DNA of 64,000 nt. Origin: a bacterium HR37 (GTDB lineage Bacteria > Desulfobacterota_D > UBA1144 > Nemesobacterales > CSP1-2). This document shows positions 27,439-35,856 of the stretch, one piece after another. The notes below the pieces were generated by a model. That model was not told the origin of the DNA and searched no databases. It was given only the letters and a program-made list of their open reading frames with translations. The first letter of the stretch is position 1. Every line of letters starts with the position of its first letter. The stretch is from positions 62,001-126,000 of the forward strand of contig BEIN01000003.1 in NCBI GenBank assembly GCA_002898375.1. Direction: 5' to 3'. Both the position numbers and the translations under genes were made by a program.

Positions 27439-28401
27439 TTACCTTACCGCTGCAAAAGTGCCCCATGTTTGACCAGAGCCCTTTGCTTTAAGAAAGGTCA
27501 TTATAAAAGCAAACTCATATGCTTTATCACGCGCAAGCTTTTCTGTAACCACGTTCTCTAGTAAGTATATCCCATTTTTTGTTATGAGTTCCTGGTGTAG
27601 TGGAAAAGCCTCCCCGTTTTTTAGAGGAAATGCCTCTACACCCCAGTTATCAGCACCCACTGCAGTAACACGTTTTTCAACTAGCCACTTGGCAGCTTCT
27701 GTGCTTGGTCCTGGCTCAGAGCTAATGTATCGCTTGTTGTCCTTAAGCCAATAGGACTGTATCCATCCTGTGTGAAATATAACCACATCACCGGGTTCTA
27801 CTTTCATGTTTCCCTGCTTCTTTAAGGCACCTTCAATATCTGCTACCGTGATTACGTAGTCATCAGGCAGGACGGAAACCCCCTTGTATCCAGCTATATC
27901 TATAAGTACACCCCGTGTTACCACAGGTGGAATCTGGTCACAGCTGTTTGTTTTAAGTCCTCCTGGAGTTGCAATCTCTCCCCATGGTCTTCCGTTGTAG
28001 AAAAGCTCTTCTATACCGGCATGTCCCAGACAATCAACCTGGCTGAATGTTCCCAGGTTTCCAGCTATCACCTCATCTGACCATGAGAAGTGGTTTGAAC
28101 CAAGCCATCTTGATTTGTGTATGTTGTTATACATCAATTGAAACTGGTAGAACCTAGGAGGGAAGGCCGGGCCTTCTGGCTGGAGTGTAAGCTGTAAATC
28201 ATAGACTTTACCCTGTTTTATGAGTTTGCTTGCCTGTTGTACCTTTGCTGGTGTTACCTCATTTATGGCACCAATCACGTCATCAGCCCCATACTTGCTT
28301 GGCCACCATTTACCCTCTTGTGCAGTACTTATTCCTATAGTTATAGTAAAAATAGCTACTAAAAAAGACGAAAACATATATATAAGGCAATTTGCATTCA
28401 T
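27439..28401 (-). CDS. exported cyclase-family (kynurenine formamidase-like) hydrolase
   Basis: 320 aa. An N-terminal hydrophobic signal (about residues 5-27, ending ISTAQEG) is followed by a cyclase-fold domain. GTFSQVDCLGHAG is the metal-binding HxGTHxD-like region, altered from the usual HxGTHxDxPxH, with VEPGDVVIFHTGW and AVGADNWGVEAFPL being the other conserved strands. Family members hydrolyse formylkynurenine, isatin or related ring compounds. The export signal implies periplasmic action. First gene of the cyclase / iron ADH / FAD-Fe-S operon, divergent from the amino acid/amide transporter. Confidence 0.85.
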   Translation of the reverse strand: MNANCLIYMFSSFLVAIFTITIGISTAQEGKWWPSKYGADDVIGAINEVTPAKVQQASKLIKQGKVYDLQLTLQPEGPAFPPRFYQFQLMYNNIHKSRWLGSNHFSWSDEVIAGNLGTFSQVDCLGHAGIEELFYNGRPWGEIATPGGLKTNSCDQIPPVVTRGVLIDIAGYKGVSVLPDDYVITVADIEGALKKQGNMKVEPGDVVIFHTGWIQSYWLKDNKRYISSEPGPSTEAAKWLVEKRVTAVGADNWGVEAFPLKNGEAFPLHQELITKNGIYLLENVVTEKLARDKAYEFAFIMTFLKAKGSGQTWGTFAAVR

Positions 28402-28428
28402 GACTACACCTCCTAGCTAAACAAACTG

Positions 28429-28452
28429 CTATGTGTCTATCTTAGAACATAG
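28429..28452. promoter_or_regulatory. inverted repeat between divergent catabolic and transport operons
   Basis: CTATGT (28429-28434) and ACATAG (28447-28452), with a 12-bp spacer, lie midway in the 167-bp region between the cyclase operon and the transporter operon. The placement suits a shared regulator, but the arms are short. Confidence 0.3.
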
Positions 28453-28480
28453 TGTGTCTCTGTGTCAAGAGAAAAAGTTT

Positions 28481-28509
28481 TTGACTTTTTTTGCAAAAAG
28501 TATTAACAT
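28481..28509 (+). promoter_or_regulatory. promoter of the amino acid/amide transporter operon
   Basis: TTGACT (28481-28486), 17-bp spacer, TAACAT (28504-28509). The predicted start, about 28516, leaves a leader of about 50 nt ending in AGGAGGTGG before ATG 28569. Confidence 0.5.
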
Positions 28510-28568
28510 GGGTTTTTGTAATCTACCGGGTAGTAATAAGGCTTTTTCATAATGGCCAGGAGGTGGTT

Positions 28569-29891
28569 ATGGAAAAGAGCAGAAGAGATTTTCTAAAGAT
28601 AACCGGAGGGGTTGCAGCGGGATTTGTACTTGCAGGCTGCAGACAGGAGCAGGAAAAGGTAGTTGAAGAGAGGAAAGCTCACATACCAAAGAGTCCGGTA
28701 AGGATTGCCGGTGTGAGTTTCCTTACCGGTGTTGCTGCTTCTCCTTTTGGGATACCCGGGGATAACACATTTAGAATGCTTGTTGATATTATAAACCAGC
28801 AAGGTGGAATACTTGGCAGGAAGATAGAGTTTCTAAGTAAAGACGAAGCAGGAGGTGTGGATACTCAGGTCAAGTTAGCCAGAAAGCTTATTTTGGATGA
28901 CAGGGTGGATGTAATACTGGGCTACATATCTTCAGGTGATTGTGAGGCTGTACTTCCTCTATCTGATGAGCTGGGTGGTCTTATAGTAGCTTACGATTGT
29001 GGAACCCATAAGCTTATGGAGGGTAGCAGTTCTCCCTATAGTTTCCCCAAATACAAGCTTGGCTTTAGAAGTGCAGCGCATCTTAGCATAGATAATATAG
29101 GGCTTGCCCTTATGATAAAGAAACACTTTCCCAACATAAAGGCAATAGCAGGTATTAATCCGGATTATGCCTGGGGTAGGGACAGTTGGGCGGTATTTGA
29201 GGCTGCTATAAAAAAACTTATGCCTAATATAGAGGTGGTAGGTACCTGGTGGCCTCCCCTTTTTACCACTGACTATACTGCGCATATAAGTGCATTAATA
29301 GGGGCCGAACCCGATATAGTTCATACATCATTCTGGGGAGGAGATGCTGTAACTTTTACAAAGCAAGCTCTGGGTCTGGGACTTTTTAGTAAGATGAGAG
29401 TTGCGTATTCTCGTGGTGAACCTATACCTCAGGAGATTGGAAGGGATTTTCCTGAAGGACAGATAATAGGTTGTGCAGGGCCCCATTATTTCCTTTATCC
29501 ACCACCTGACAAATGGCCACTTAACAAGTGGTTTGTGGAAGAGTACTCTAAGAGGTACGGTAAGTATCCAACTTACCCATGTTATCATGCCTATCAAGCT
29601 CTTTACTCGTATAAGGCTGCTGTTGAAAAAGCAGGATCTATAGTTGGTGGCTGGCCTACTGTTGAGGAAGTTGCAAAGATGATGTCTGGTCTTTCAATTC
29701 AAACTCCTTCAGGGCATCTATCCATAATGGAGAATCACGATGGTGTTGAGGATGTGGTGGTTGGAATTACAAAGCTTACCCCTAAGTATCCATTCCCCAT
29801 ACTGGATCCGATAGAGGTTTTTCCGGCTCATATGGTTAATCCCCCAGTTGGGATAAGAACCATTGACTGGATAAATAGCTGGGAAGTTTAG
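28569..29891 (+). CDS. branched-chain amino acid/amide ABC transporter substrate-binding protein (Tat-type lipoprotein)
   Basis: 440 aa from ATG 28569 with CAGGAGGTGG as ribosome site. The N-terminus MEKSRRDFLKITGGVAAG has a twin-arginine RRDFLK motif and runs into the lipobox LAGC, so it is probably exported folded and lipid-anchored. The rest is a periplasmic binding protein type 1 (LivJ/AmiC-like): GVSFLTGVAASPFGIPG, GGILGRKIEFLSKDEAGGVDTQVKLARKLILDDRVDVILG. The ligand could be an amino acid, amide, urea or aromatic acid. First of five genes. Confidence 0.9.
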   Translation: MEKSRRDFLKITGGVAAGFVLAGCRQEQEKVVEERKAHIPKSPVRIAGVSFLTGVAASPFGIPGDNTFRMLVDIINQQGGILGRKIEFLSKDEAGGVDTQVKLARKLILDDRVDVILGYISSGDCEAVLPLSDELGGLIVAYDCGTHKLMEGSSSPYSFPKYKLGFRSAAHLSIDNIGLALMIKKHFPNIKAIAGINPDYAWGRDSWAVFEAAIKKLMPNIEVVGTWWPPLFTTDYTAHISALIGAEPDIVHTSFWGGDAVTFTKQALGLGLFSKMRVAYSRGEPIPQEIGRDFPEGQIIGCAGPHYFLYPPPDKWPLNKWFVEEYSKRYGKYPTYPCYHAYQALYSYKAAVEKAGSIVGGWPTVEEVAKMMSGLSIQTPSGHLSIMENHDGVEDVVVGITKLTPKYPFPILDPIEVFPAHMVNPPVGIRTIDWINSWEV

Positions 29892-29920
29892 ATTCCTGAG
29901 TTTGGATTAAGGTATCTTAA

Positions 29921-30796
29921 ATGCAGTGGTTTATTTATGTGCTTAATGGTCTATATTTTACAGCGTTTATATTCCTTATATCTCTTGGTCTTAACATAAT
30001 TCTTGGCGTAATGGGAATACTTAATCTGGCTCATGGATCTTTGTATGCCATAGGTGCTTTTATGGCCGCATGGGTTATAATCACCCTAAGTGGGTTAAAG
30101 GGAGTACCAGTTCCTCTGTTATATATTTCTCTTATAAGTGGGGCATTGCTTGCTGGCTTTGTTGGGTTGATAATAGAACGGGTATTGATAAGACCAATGT
30201 ATGGACGTGCTCTTGAGTACCAGCTGCTTATAACCTTTGGTGCTTTGCTTTTATTTGAGGACTTGATAAAGCTGGTATGGGGTGGAGAGGCTTACTATGC
30301 TTCTCAACCATTTGATATACTTGGGAAGATACAGATACTCGGTAATGCTTATCCACTTTACTTTTTGCTTGTTATATTGGTTACCCTGATTGTGGGGTCA
30401 GCCGTGTGGGTGTTTATAACAAAAACCAAAATGGGCATAATGTTAAGAGCCCTTTCTCTTGATAGGGAGATGGCAACTGCGCTTGGATTGGAGATAGATA
30501 AACTAAGCACAATAGCGTTTGTACTTGGTGCAGCACTTGCAGGGCTTGCTGGTTCACTTATTGCTCCCACCACACCGGTTCTTCTGGGTTTTGGTATGGA
30601 GCCTCTTATTCTTGCGTTTATCGTTGTGGTTATAGGAGGACTGGGAAGCCTAAAAGGTGCTTTTATAGGCTCTGTTATAGTTGGCCAGATAAGGTCTATA
30701 GGAATTGTGGTTTTTCCTGAGATAGAGCTTGCAATACTTTTTCTTATTGCTGCTGTGATTCTTGTTGTAAAACCAGAAGGCCTTTTTGGGAGGTAA
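29921..30796 (+). CDS. livH: branched-chain-type ABC transporter permease, LivH-like
   Basis: 291 aa with about eight TM helices. LNIILGVMGILNLAHGSLYAIGAF, the GLIIERVLIRPMYGR cytoplasmic loop and the VVVIGGLGSLKGAFIGS coupling region are the LivH/UrtB signature. Its stop shares one base with the ATG of the next gene. Confidence 0.95.
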   Translation: MQWFIYVLNGLYFTAFIFLISLGLNIILGVMGILNLAHGSLYAIGAFMAAWVIITLSGLKGVPVPLLYISLISGALLAGFVGLIIERVLIRPMYGRALEYQLLITFGALLLFEDLIKLVWGGEAYYASQPFDILGKIQILGNAYPLYFLLVILVTLIVGSAVWVFITKTKMGIMLRALSLDREMATALGLEIDKLSTIAFVLGAALAGLAGSLIAPTTPVLLGFGMEPLILAFIVVVIGGLGSLKGAFIGSVIVGQIRSIGIVVFPEIELAILFLIAAVILVVKPEGLFGR

Positions 30797-31797
30797 TGGG
30801 GCAATTGAGATGGAGAGGATCTATATTGGGTCCACGTTTTTTTGTTTACCTTTCCACCTTGGTCTTGCTTTTGATCTTACCCCTCTTGCTTTCCCCCTTT
30901 AATCTTATTCTGCTTGAGTATGGACTGGCTCTTGCTTTGGTAGGTCTTGGTTTTAATTTGCTTTTACGCTATACCGGGTTACTTTCCTTTGGCCACGGAG
31001 CATACTTTGCAACAGGAGCATATACGGTTGCAATGGTAGGCAGGTATATTCCGGAGTTGTACTCACTAGAGATGCTTCTTCCTCTTTCTGTTTTATTCTC
31101 TTTTATCGTCTCGTTTGTATTTGGTTTTATATGTGTTAGGCATACAAGGATTTTCTTCGCAATACTTACCCTCTCTCTTTCAATGCTAGTTTTTGCCCTG
31201 CTGTTTAAGCTGTATCATATAACGGGTGGTTCTGATGGGCTTTATATACCTATTCCCTCCGTATTTGGTATGGTTTTTAACAGAAGACCGGATTTCCTTT
31301 CCGGGTTTTTTTATTACTTTCTGGTGTTTGTGTTTGTAGTTGGCTTTCTTTTTATGAAGGCTGTAGTGAATTCCCCGTTCGGAAAAGCACTTCAAGCGAT
31401 AAGGGACAATGAGATAAGGGCTGAGTTGGTTGGCATAAGGGTAAAAAGATACAGATTATATGCTTTTGTAATCTCTGGTATTTTTACCGGTGTTGGTGGT
31501 GCTCTTTGGTCCTTTGTTAACGGACATGTAACACCGGAGGTTGCACACTGGTTCTTTTCGGGTGAAATAGTTTATATGGTTCTTCTTGGGGGTTTTGCAA
31601 ATTTTGAAGGGCCAATAATTGGGGCTATCGTTTTTACCTTCCTTAAGCTCTATGCTATGAGTTTTACAGAGTACTGGATGTTTATAATAGGTATAACACT
31701 TATAATCCTTGTTCTCTTACTCCCTACCGGGATTGCAGGGGGAATTTACAGGTTGATAACTGAAATAAGAAAAGGAAAAACACTTAGTGGTATCTAA
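30796..31797 (+). CDS. livM: branched-chain-type ABC transporter permease, LivM-like
   Basis: 333 aa with about ten TM helices. GLGFNLLLRYTGLLSFGHGAYFATGAYT, the AIRDNEIRAELVGIRVKRYRLYAFVISG loop and the FEGPIIGAIVFT end match LivM. It overlaps both neighbours by one base, so translation is coupled. Confidence 0.95.
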   Translation: MGQLRWRGSILGPRFFVYLSTLVLLLILPLLLSPFNLILLEYGLALALVGLGFNLLLRYTGLLSFGHGAYFATGAYTVAMVGRYIPELYSLEMLLPLSVLFSFIVSFVFGFICVRHTRIFFAILTLSLSMLVFALLFKLYHITGGSDGLYIPIPSVFGMVFNRRPDFLSGFFYYFLVFVFVVGFLFMKAVVNSPFGKALQAIRDNEIRAELVGIRVKRYRLYAFVISGIFTGVGGALWSFVNGHVTPEVAHWFFSGEIVYMVLLGGFANFEGPIIGAIVFTFLKLYAMSFTEYWMFIIGITLIILVLLLPTGIAGGIYRLITEIRKGKTLSGI

Positions 31798-32540
31798 TGA
31801 TACTGTCTGTAGAGAAGCTTGAGAAGCAATTTGGAAGTTTAAAGGCAATTGACGGTGTAAGCTTTGGAATAAGGGAAAGGGAGATAGTATCACTTATAGG
31901 CTCTAACGGTGCCGGTAAAACAACGCTTGTAAACCTTATAAGCGGTTATTTAAAGCCTACAGCGGGGAGAATTTTTTTTGGTGGTAAGGACATAACTTAT
32001 GCCTCTCCCTTTAAGAGGATTAAATTGGGTATAGGCAGGAGTTTTCAGATAGTTCATCTATTTGAAGAGGCTACGGTTCTAGACAATGTAAGGACCCCGC
32101 TTTTTGCAAGGTATGGGAGGATTAAAAGCATACTCTGGTCTGCAGATAGTTATGTTGATATTACAAGGGAGGCTATTGGGATATTAAAGCTTTTCAATCT
32201 TTACGACAAAAAAGACTCTCCTGCAAAGGAGCTTTCTGAGGGGGAAAAAAAGATTCTTGATGTGGCAATGGCTTTTGCTCTTAAACCTAAGCTTCTTTTG
32301 CTGGATGAGCCAACAAGTGGGGTGGCTACCCATGATAAGTTTAGTGTTATGAACACTATAGTGTCGGCTATAAGGAAGGAGGGAATTTCTGCTCTGATTA
32401 TAGAACATGACATGGATATAGTCTCTAACTATTCTGATAATGTTTTGGTAATACACGAAGGTCGCATAATGGCTGAGGGAAAACCAGAAGATGTAATGCA
32501 AAATAAGGAGGTTAGGGAAACTATTCTCGGTATACAATGA
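31797..32540 (+). CDS. livG: branched-chain-type ABC transporter ATPase, LivG-like
   Basis: 247 aa. Walker A GSNGAGKTT, Q-loop in IGRSFQIVHLFEEATVLDNV, signature LSEGEKK (in place of LSGGQ), Walker B LLLLDEPTSG and switch histidine in IEHDMD. The divergent signature motif is usual for the LivG family. It overlaps livF by 4 bp. Confidence 0.94.
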   Translation: MILSVEKLEKQFGSLKAIDGVSFGIREREIVSLIGSNGAGKTTLVNLISGYLKPTAGRIFFGGKDITYASPFKRIKLGIGRSFQIVHLFEEATVLDNVRTPLFARYGRIKSILWSADSYVDITREAIGILKLFNLYDKKDSPAKELSEGEKKILDVAMAFALKPKLLLLDEPTSGVATHDKFSVMNTIVSAIRKEGISALIIEHDMDIVSNYSDNVLVIHEGRIMAEGKPEDVMQNKEVRETILGIQ

Positions 32541-33244
32541 CGCTACTGGATATTGAAAACTTAGATTTTTTCATGGGTTCAACTCAGATACTGCGGTCTG
32601 TTTCCTTCAGTGTAAACGAGGGAGAGGCTGTGTGTCTTTTGGGAAGAAATGGCTCTGGAAGAACCTCCATTATAAAAAACATAATAGGGCTGTATTTACC
32701 AAGGTCTGGAAAGATAGTGTTTAGGGGCAATGAGATAACCCGCATGCCACCACGTAACAGGGTGTTAATGGGAATAGCGTATTCCCCTGAGGATTCAAGG
32801 TTGTTTTCTGAACTTACTGTAGAGGAAAACATTAAGATTGCAGCATGGGTTAGAGGGGAAAAAAACGATACATTCAATTTTGAGAGTGTGTTTGAGATAT
32901 TTCCTGAGATTAAAAAGCTTATGAAAAGGAAGGGCCTTTACCTGAGTGGGGGGGAGAGAAAGATGGTCTCAATTGCTAGGGCTTTGGCTCTGTCCCCATC
33001 ACTTTTATTGCTTGATGAATCATTTGAGGGATTGGCCCCTGTGGTTATAAACAGATTTAAAGAGGCCTTAAAACAGATTAAGGATATGGGTGTTACCATA
33101 CTCTTGGCAGAGTCCAATATAAAGGTTGCATCACTGGTTTCTGATAGGGCCTATATTGTCGAGAGAGGAGAGGTAATATTTGAAGGGCAGCCGCAGGAAA
33201 TCCTTCAAAATGAAAAGCTCTTAAGGATCATAGGTGGGGGCTAA
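32537..33244 (+). CDS. livF: branched-chain-type ABC transporter ATPase, LivF-like
   Basis: 235 aa. The LivF-type features YSPEDSRLFSELTVEENI, LSGGERKMVSIARAL and LLLLDESFEGLAP are present. The Walker A reads GRNGSGRTS, with Arg42 where the phosphate-binding lysine is expected. Arginine variants at this place occur in some LivF-like proteins, so it may still bind ATP, but it is worth noting. It ends 6 bp before the convergent cofH. Confidence 0.93.
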   Translation: MTLLDIENLDFFMGSTQILRSVSFSVNEGEAVCLLGRNGSGRTSIIKNIIGLYLPRSGKIVFRGNEITRMPPRNRVLMGIAYSPEDSRLFSELTVEENIKIAAWVRGEKNDTFNFESVFEIFPEIKKLMKRKGLYLSGGERKMVSIARALALSPSLLLLDESFEGLAPVVINRFKEALKQIKDMGVTILLAESNIKVASLVSDRAYIVERGEVIFEGQPQEILQNEKLLRIIGGG

Positions 33245-33250
33245 GGGGTG

Positions 33251-34450
33251 TTAATCCGTTTCCTTATCAAATACCTTTATAATGTCATAGGTCGTTGTTC
33301 TCTGAGCAGGTATCCTTCCAATCTCCCTTGTAAGACGACGAAACTCTTCTGGAGGAAAGTACTGTCCATGGTTTGCCCCTGCTGCGCGGGAGATGTGTTC
33401 CTCCATAAGCGTTCCTCCAAAATCATTTGCCCCTGCCGTTAGGGAGAACTGAGCAAACTGTGGACCTTGCTTAACCCAGGAAACCTGTATGTTGTTTATC
33501 CATCCACGAAGCATAAGCCTGGATACAGCATACATCTTTAGTTGATCAAGATCCGTAGGACCCGGTCTTACCTTCCCCTTGGAGTGCCTGTAAAGGCGGG
33601 TATTCCAAGGTATGTACCTTAAAGGTACAAACTCTGTAAATCCTCCAGTCTCCTTCTGGATATCCCTTAGAATTGCGATATGCTTTGCCCAGTGATATGG
33701 TCTATCTATATGACCATACATGATTGTTGATGTGGTTCGCATACCTGCTTTGTGTGCCTTTTTTATTATTCTGATCCAGACCTCAGTGGGTATCTTTCGA
33801 GGGGCTATGATCCTTCTTACCTCTTCATCCAGGATTTCAGCTGCAGTCCCCGGGAAGGTGTTATGCCCTACGTCTTTTAACATCTGGATAAAGTCTTCTT
33901 CACTTATATTCAGTGTTTTTGCCCCATAGTATATCTCAAACGGTGAAAATGCGTGTGTGTGCATCTGAGGGACTGCTTTTTTCACCGTTTTAATAACCTC
34001 TATATAGAACCTGCCATCTATATCAGGATGCATACCCCCTTGCATACACACCTCGGTAGCACCGTTTTCCCATGCCTCTATCGTTTTCTGTGCAATCTCC
34101 TCCATTGTGAGGAAATAAGCCCTTTCATCTCCTTCAGGAGCCATAAAGTTACAGAAGCCACACCATACGTTACAGATGTTGGTAAAGTTAATGTTTCTGT
34201 TTATAACATAGGTAACTACATCCCCTACGTCTTCACGTCTTATGTGGTCTGCAGCAACTACAAGTAGGGAAAGCTCATCTATATCCTCTATGTTGAACAA
34301 ATACTCACCTTCTTCTACAGAGATCTCCTCCCCAACAAGGGCTTTGTAAATGATTTGAGATGTCTTCCCGTTTACTCTCGAAAGCAGAGTATCCAAGCCA
34401 TAACTCCTATTTTCTTCTATTCTCTGAATTATTTCCTTGATGTCTTCCAT
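33251..34450 (-). CDS. cofH: FO synthase subunit 2, radical SAM enzyme (CofH)
   Basis: 399 aa. The radical SAM cysteines are in NICNVWCGFC (CxxxCxxC). Further family blocks are ATEVCMQGGMHPD, GTAAEILDEEVRRIIAPRKIP, TSTIMYGHID, FVPLRYIPWNT and the C-terminal AGANDFGGTLMEEHISRAAGA. It joins the tyrosine-derived radical product to the ribityl-uracil substrate in making the deazaflavin FO. The related menaquinone enzymes MqnC/MqnE share these motifs, but the adjacent cofG makes CofH the best call. It starts 12 bp after the cofG stop. Confidence 0.92.
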   Translation of the reverse strand: MEDIKEIIQRIEENRSYGLDTLLSRVNGKTSQIIYKALVGEEISVEEGEYLFNIEDIDELSLLVVAADHIRREDVGDVVTYVINRNINFTNICNVWCGFCNFMAPEGDERAYFLTMEEIAQKTIEAWENGATEVCMQGGMHPDIDGRFYIEVIKTVKKAVPQMHTHAFSPFEIYYGAKTLNISEEDFIQMLKDVGHNTFPGTAAEILDEEVRRIIAPRKIPTEVWIRIIKKAHKAGMRTTSTIMYGHIDRPYHWAKHIAILRDIQKETGGFTEFVPLRYIPWNTRLYRHSKGKVRPGPTDLDQLKMYAVSRLMLRGWINNIQVSWVKQGPQFAQFSLTAGANDFGGTLMEEHISRAAGANHGQYFPPEEFRRLTREIGRIPAQRTTTYDIIKVFDKETD

Positions 34451-34462
34451 TTGCCCTCCTTA

Positions 34463-35719
34463 TCAAGTTGCTACATAACCTGAGTTATCAATAACGTTTT
34501 GTACTCTTTCTAGAACCTTATTACTTAAGAACTCGTTTCCTATGAATTCGGGGTATACTGGAAGCCTTTCTCTTAGAATAAAGCCAAGTTCTCCTAATGC
34601 TCTTTCCATTCTCTGAACCTGAGGCCATGGGGCTTCAGGGTTTACATAATCTATTGTAAGTGGGGAAACCCCTCCTAGGTCATTGGCCCCCGCAATTACG
34701 AATAGAGGAAAGGTTCTTGAGTTTAGATTTGGAGGTATCTGTATATTCATTTTCTCTCCAAATATGAGACGCGAGACAGCTACAGTTTTTAACATCTCAA
34801 CAAGGGTTGGAGCCGGGTGCTTTTCCATTGGAATCCCTGGTTTCGGGCTGAAGTTCTGAATGATTATTTCCTGTATATGACCGTAGTCATCCCACAGCTT
34901 TTTTATGGCAAAAAGTGAGTCAACCCTTTCTTCCCAGGTTTCCCCGATTCCCACCAATATGCCTGAGGTCCAGGCAATTCTAAGCTCACCTGCATCCTCC
35001 ATGGTCTTTAACCTAAGCTTTGGAACCTTATCAGGTGACCTGTAGTGAGCCTCCCCCTTTCGAAGAAGCCTCATGCTTACGGTTTCAAGCATAAGCCCCA
35101 TGCTGGCATTTGATTCTTTTAGAGCAGCAAGCTCATCCCGACTTGCAACCCCCATGTTTGTGTGAGGGAAAATGTTTTCCTTTAATCCGGCCTCACACAT
35201 ATCAACCAGGTACTCTGCAGTTGTTTTATAGCCAAGTTCTCTAAGAGCGTTACGGTATACCTCATAGATCTTCTCGGGTTTGTCTCCGGTTACAAAAAGG
35301 AGTTCTGTGCATCCAAGACGTGCCCCACCCCTTGCCATCTCTAGAACTTCATCTGGAGGGATAAGAAGTTCACCTTCTCCAGGCTCGATTCTGAAGGTAC
35401 AGTATCCACACCTATCACGACAGAGCCTTGTAAGGGGAACAAATACGTTTTTGGAGAAGGTAACAGTTTTACCTTTTCCCCTTTCCCTTATCTTGGAGGC
35501 GGCAAAAACAAGAAAAGGGATTTCTTCATCATTTACTTCCCCTAGGAAAAGTGCTTCTTCCCTGCTTATTGTTTCCCCTGCAATTGATTTGGTAAGTATA
35601 TTTTCTAACCTAGGGCTTGGCCTTTCTAGGGAATAGGTTTGTATACCAAAGTCCCTGAACATGCTTCTTATCTTCTGTGAATCCAGCAAGCTCTCTATGT
35701 CGCCCGTTAAAAAACCCAT
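34463..35719 (-). CDS. cofG: FO synthase subunit 1, radical SAM enzyme (CofG)
   Basis: 418 aa from ATG 35719, which follows AAGGATG; the frame is open 22 codons further upstream to 35785. The radical SAM motif is CRDRCGYCTF. RPSPRLENILTKSIAGETISREEALFLGE and the VIAGANDLGGVSPLTIDYVNPEAPWPQ end are CofG signatures. It is longer than many archaeal CofG proteins because of an N-terminal extension of about 60 residues, similar to that domain in actinobacterial FbiC. With cofH it makes FO for F420. Confidence 0.93.
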   Translation of the reverse strand: MGFLTGDIESLLDSQKIRSMFRDFGIQTYSLERPSPRLENILTKSIAGETISREEALFLGEVNDEEIPFLVFAASKIRERGKGKTVTFSKNVFVPLTRLCRDRCGYCTFRIEPGEGELLIPPDEVLEMARGGARLGCTELLFVTGDKPEKIYEVYRNALRELGYKTTAEYLVDMCEAGLKENIFPHTNMGVASRDELAALKESNASMGLMLETVSMRLLRKGEAHYRSPDKVPKLRLKTMEDAGELRIAWTSGILVGIGETWEERVDSLFAIKKLWDDYGHIQEIIIQNFSPKPGIPMEKHPAPTLVEMLKTVAVSRLIFGEKMNIQIPPNLNSRTFPLFVIAGANDLGGVSPLTIDYVNPEAPWPQVQRMERALGELGFILRERLPVYPEFIGNEFLSNKVLERVQNVIDNSGYVAT

Positions 35720-35818
35720 GTTTTCATCCTTAGGTTTGTTTTGATAACAGTTCTTATAATCACACAAATACTGCCTCCTTGTCAAGTGGTGTATAAATTA
35801 GGAAGAAACCGAAAGAAC

Positions 35819-35848
35819 TTGATACTTAACCCGTTTACGGTATATAGT
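35819..35848 (+). promoter_or_regulatory. promoter of the M24 peptidase gene, predicted leaderless
   Basis: TTGATA (35819-35824), 18-bp spacer, TATAGT (35843-35848). The predicted start (35855-35857) falls on or next to the GTG start codon at 35857, and there is no ribosome site. Confidence 0.55.
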
Positions 35849-35856
35849 TTTCTACT

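Noticed and set aside
33245-33250. Looking for a terminator between convergent livF and cofH
   Set aside because: Only six bases separate the stops and no hairpin is seen; transcripts must overlap.
33251-34450. MqnC/MqnE-type menaquinone enzyme as identity of the radical SAM protein
   Set aside because: Motifs are shared, but the adjacent cofG and the cofE locus make CofH the better explanation.
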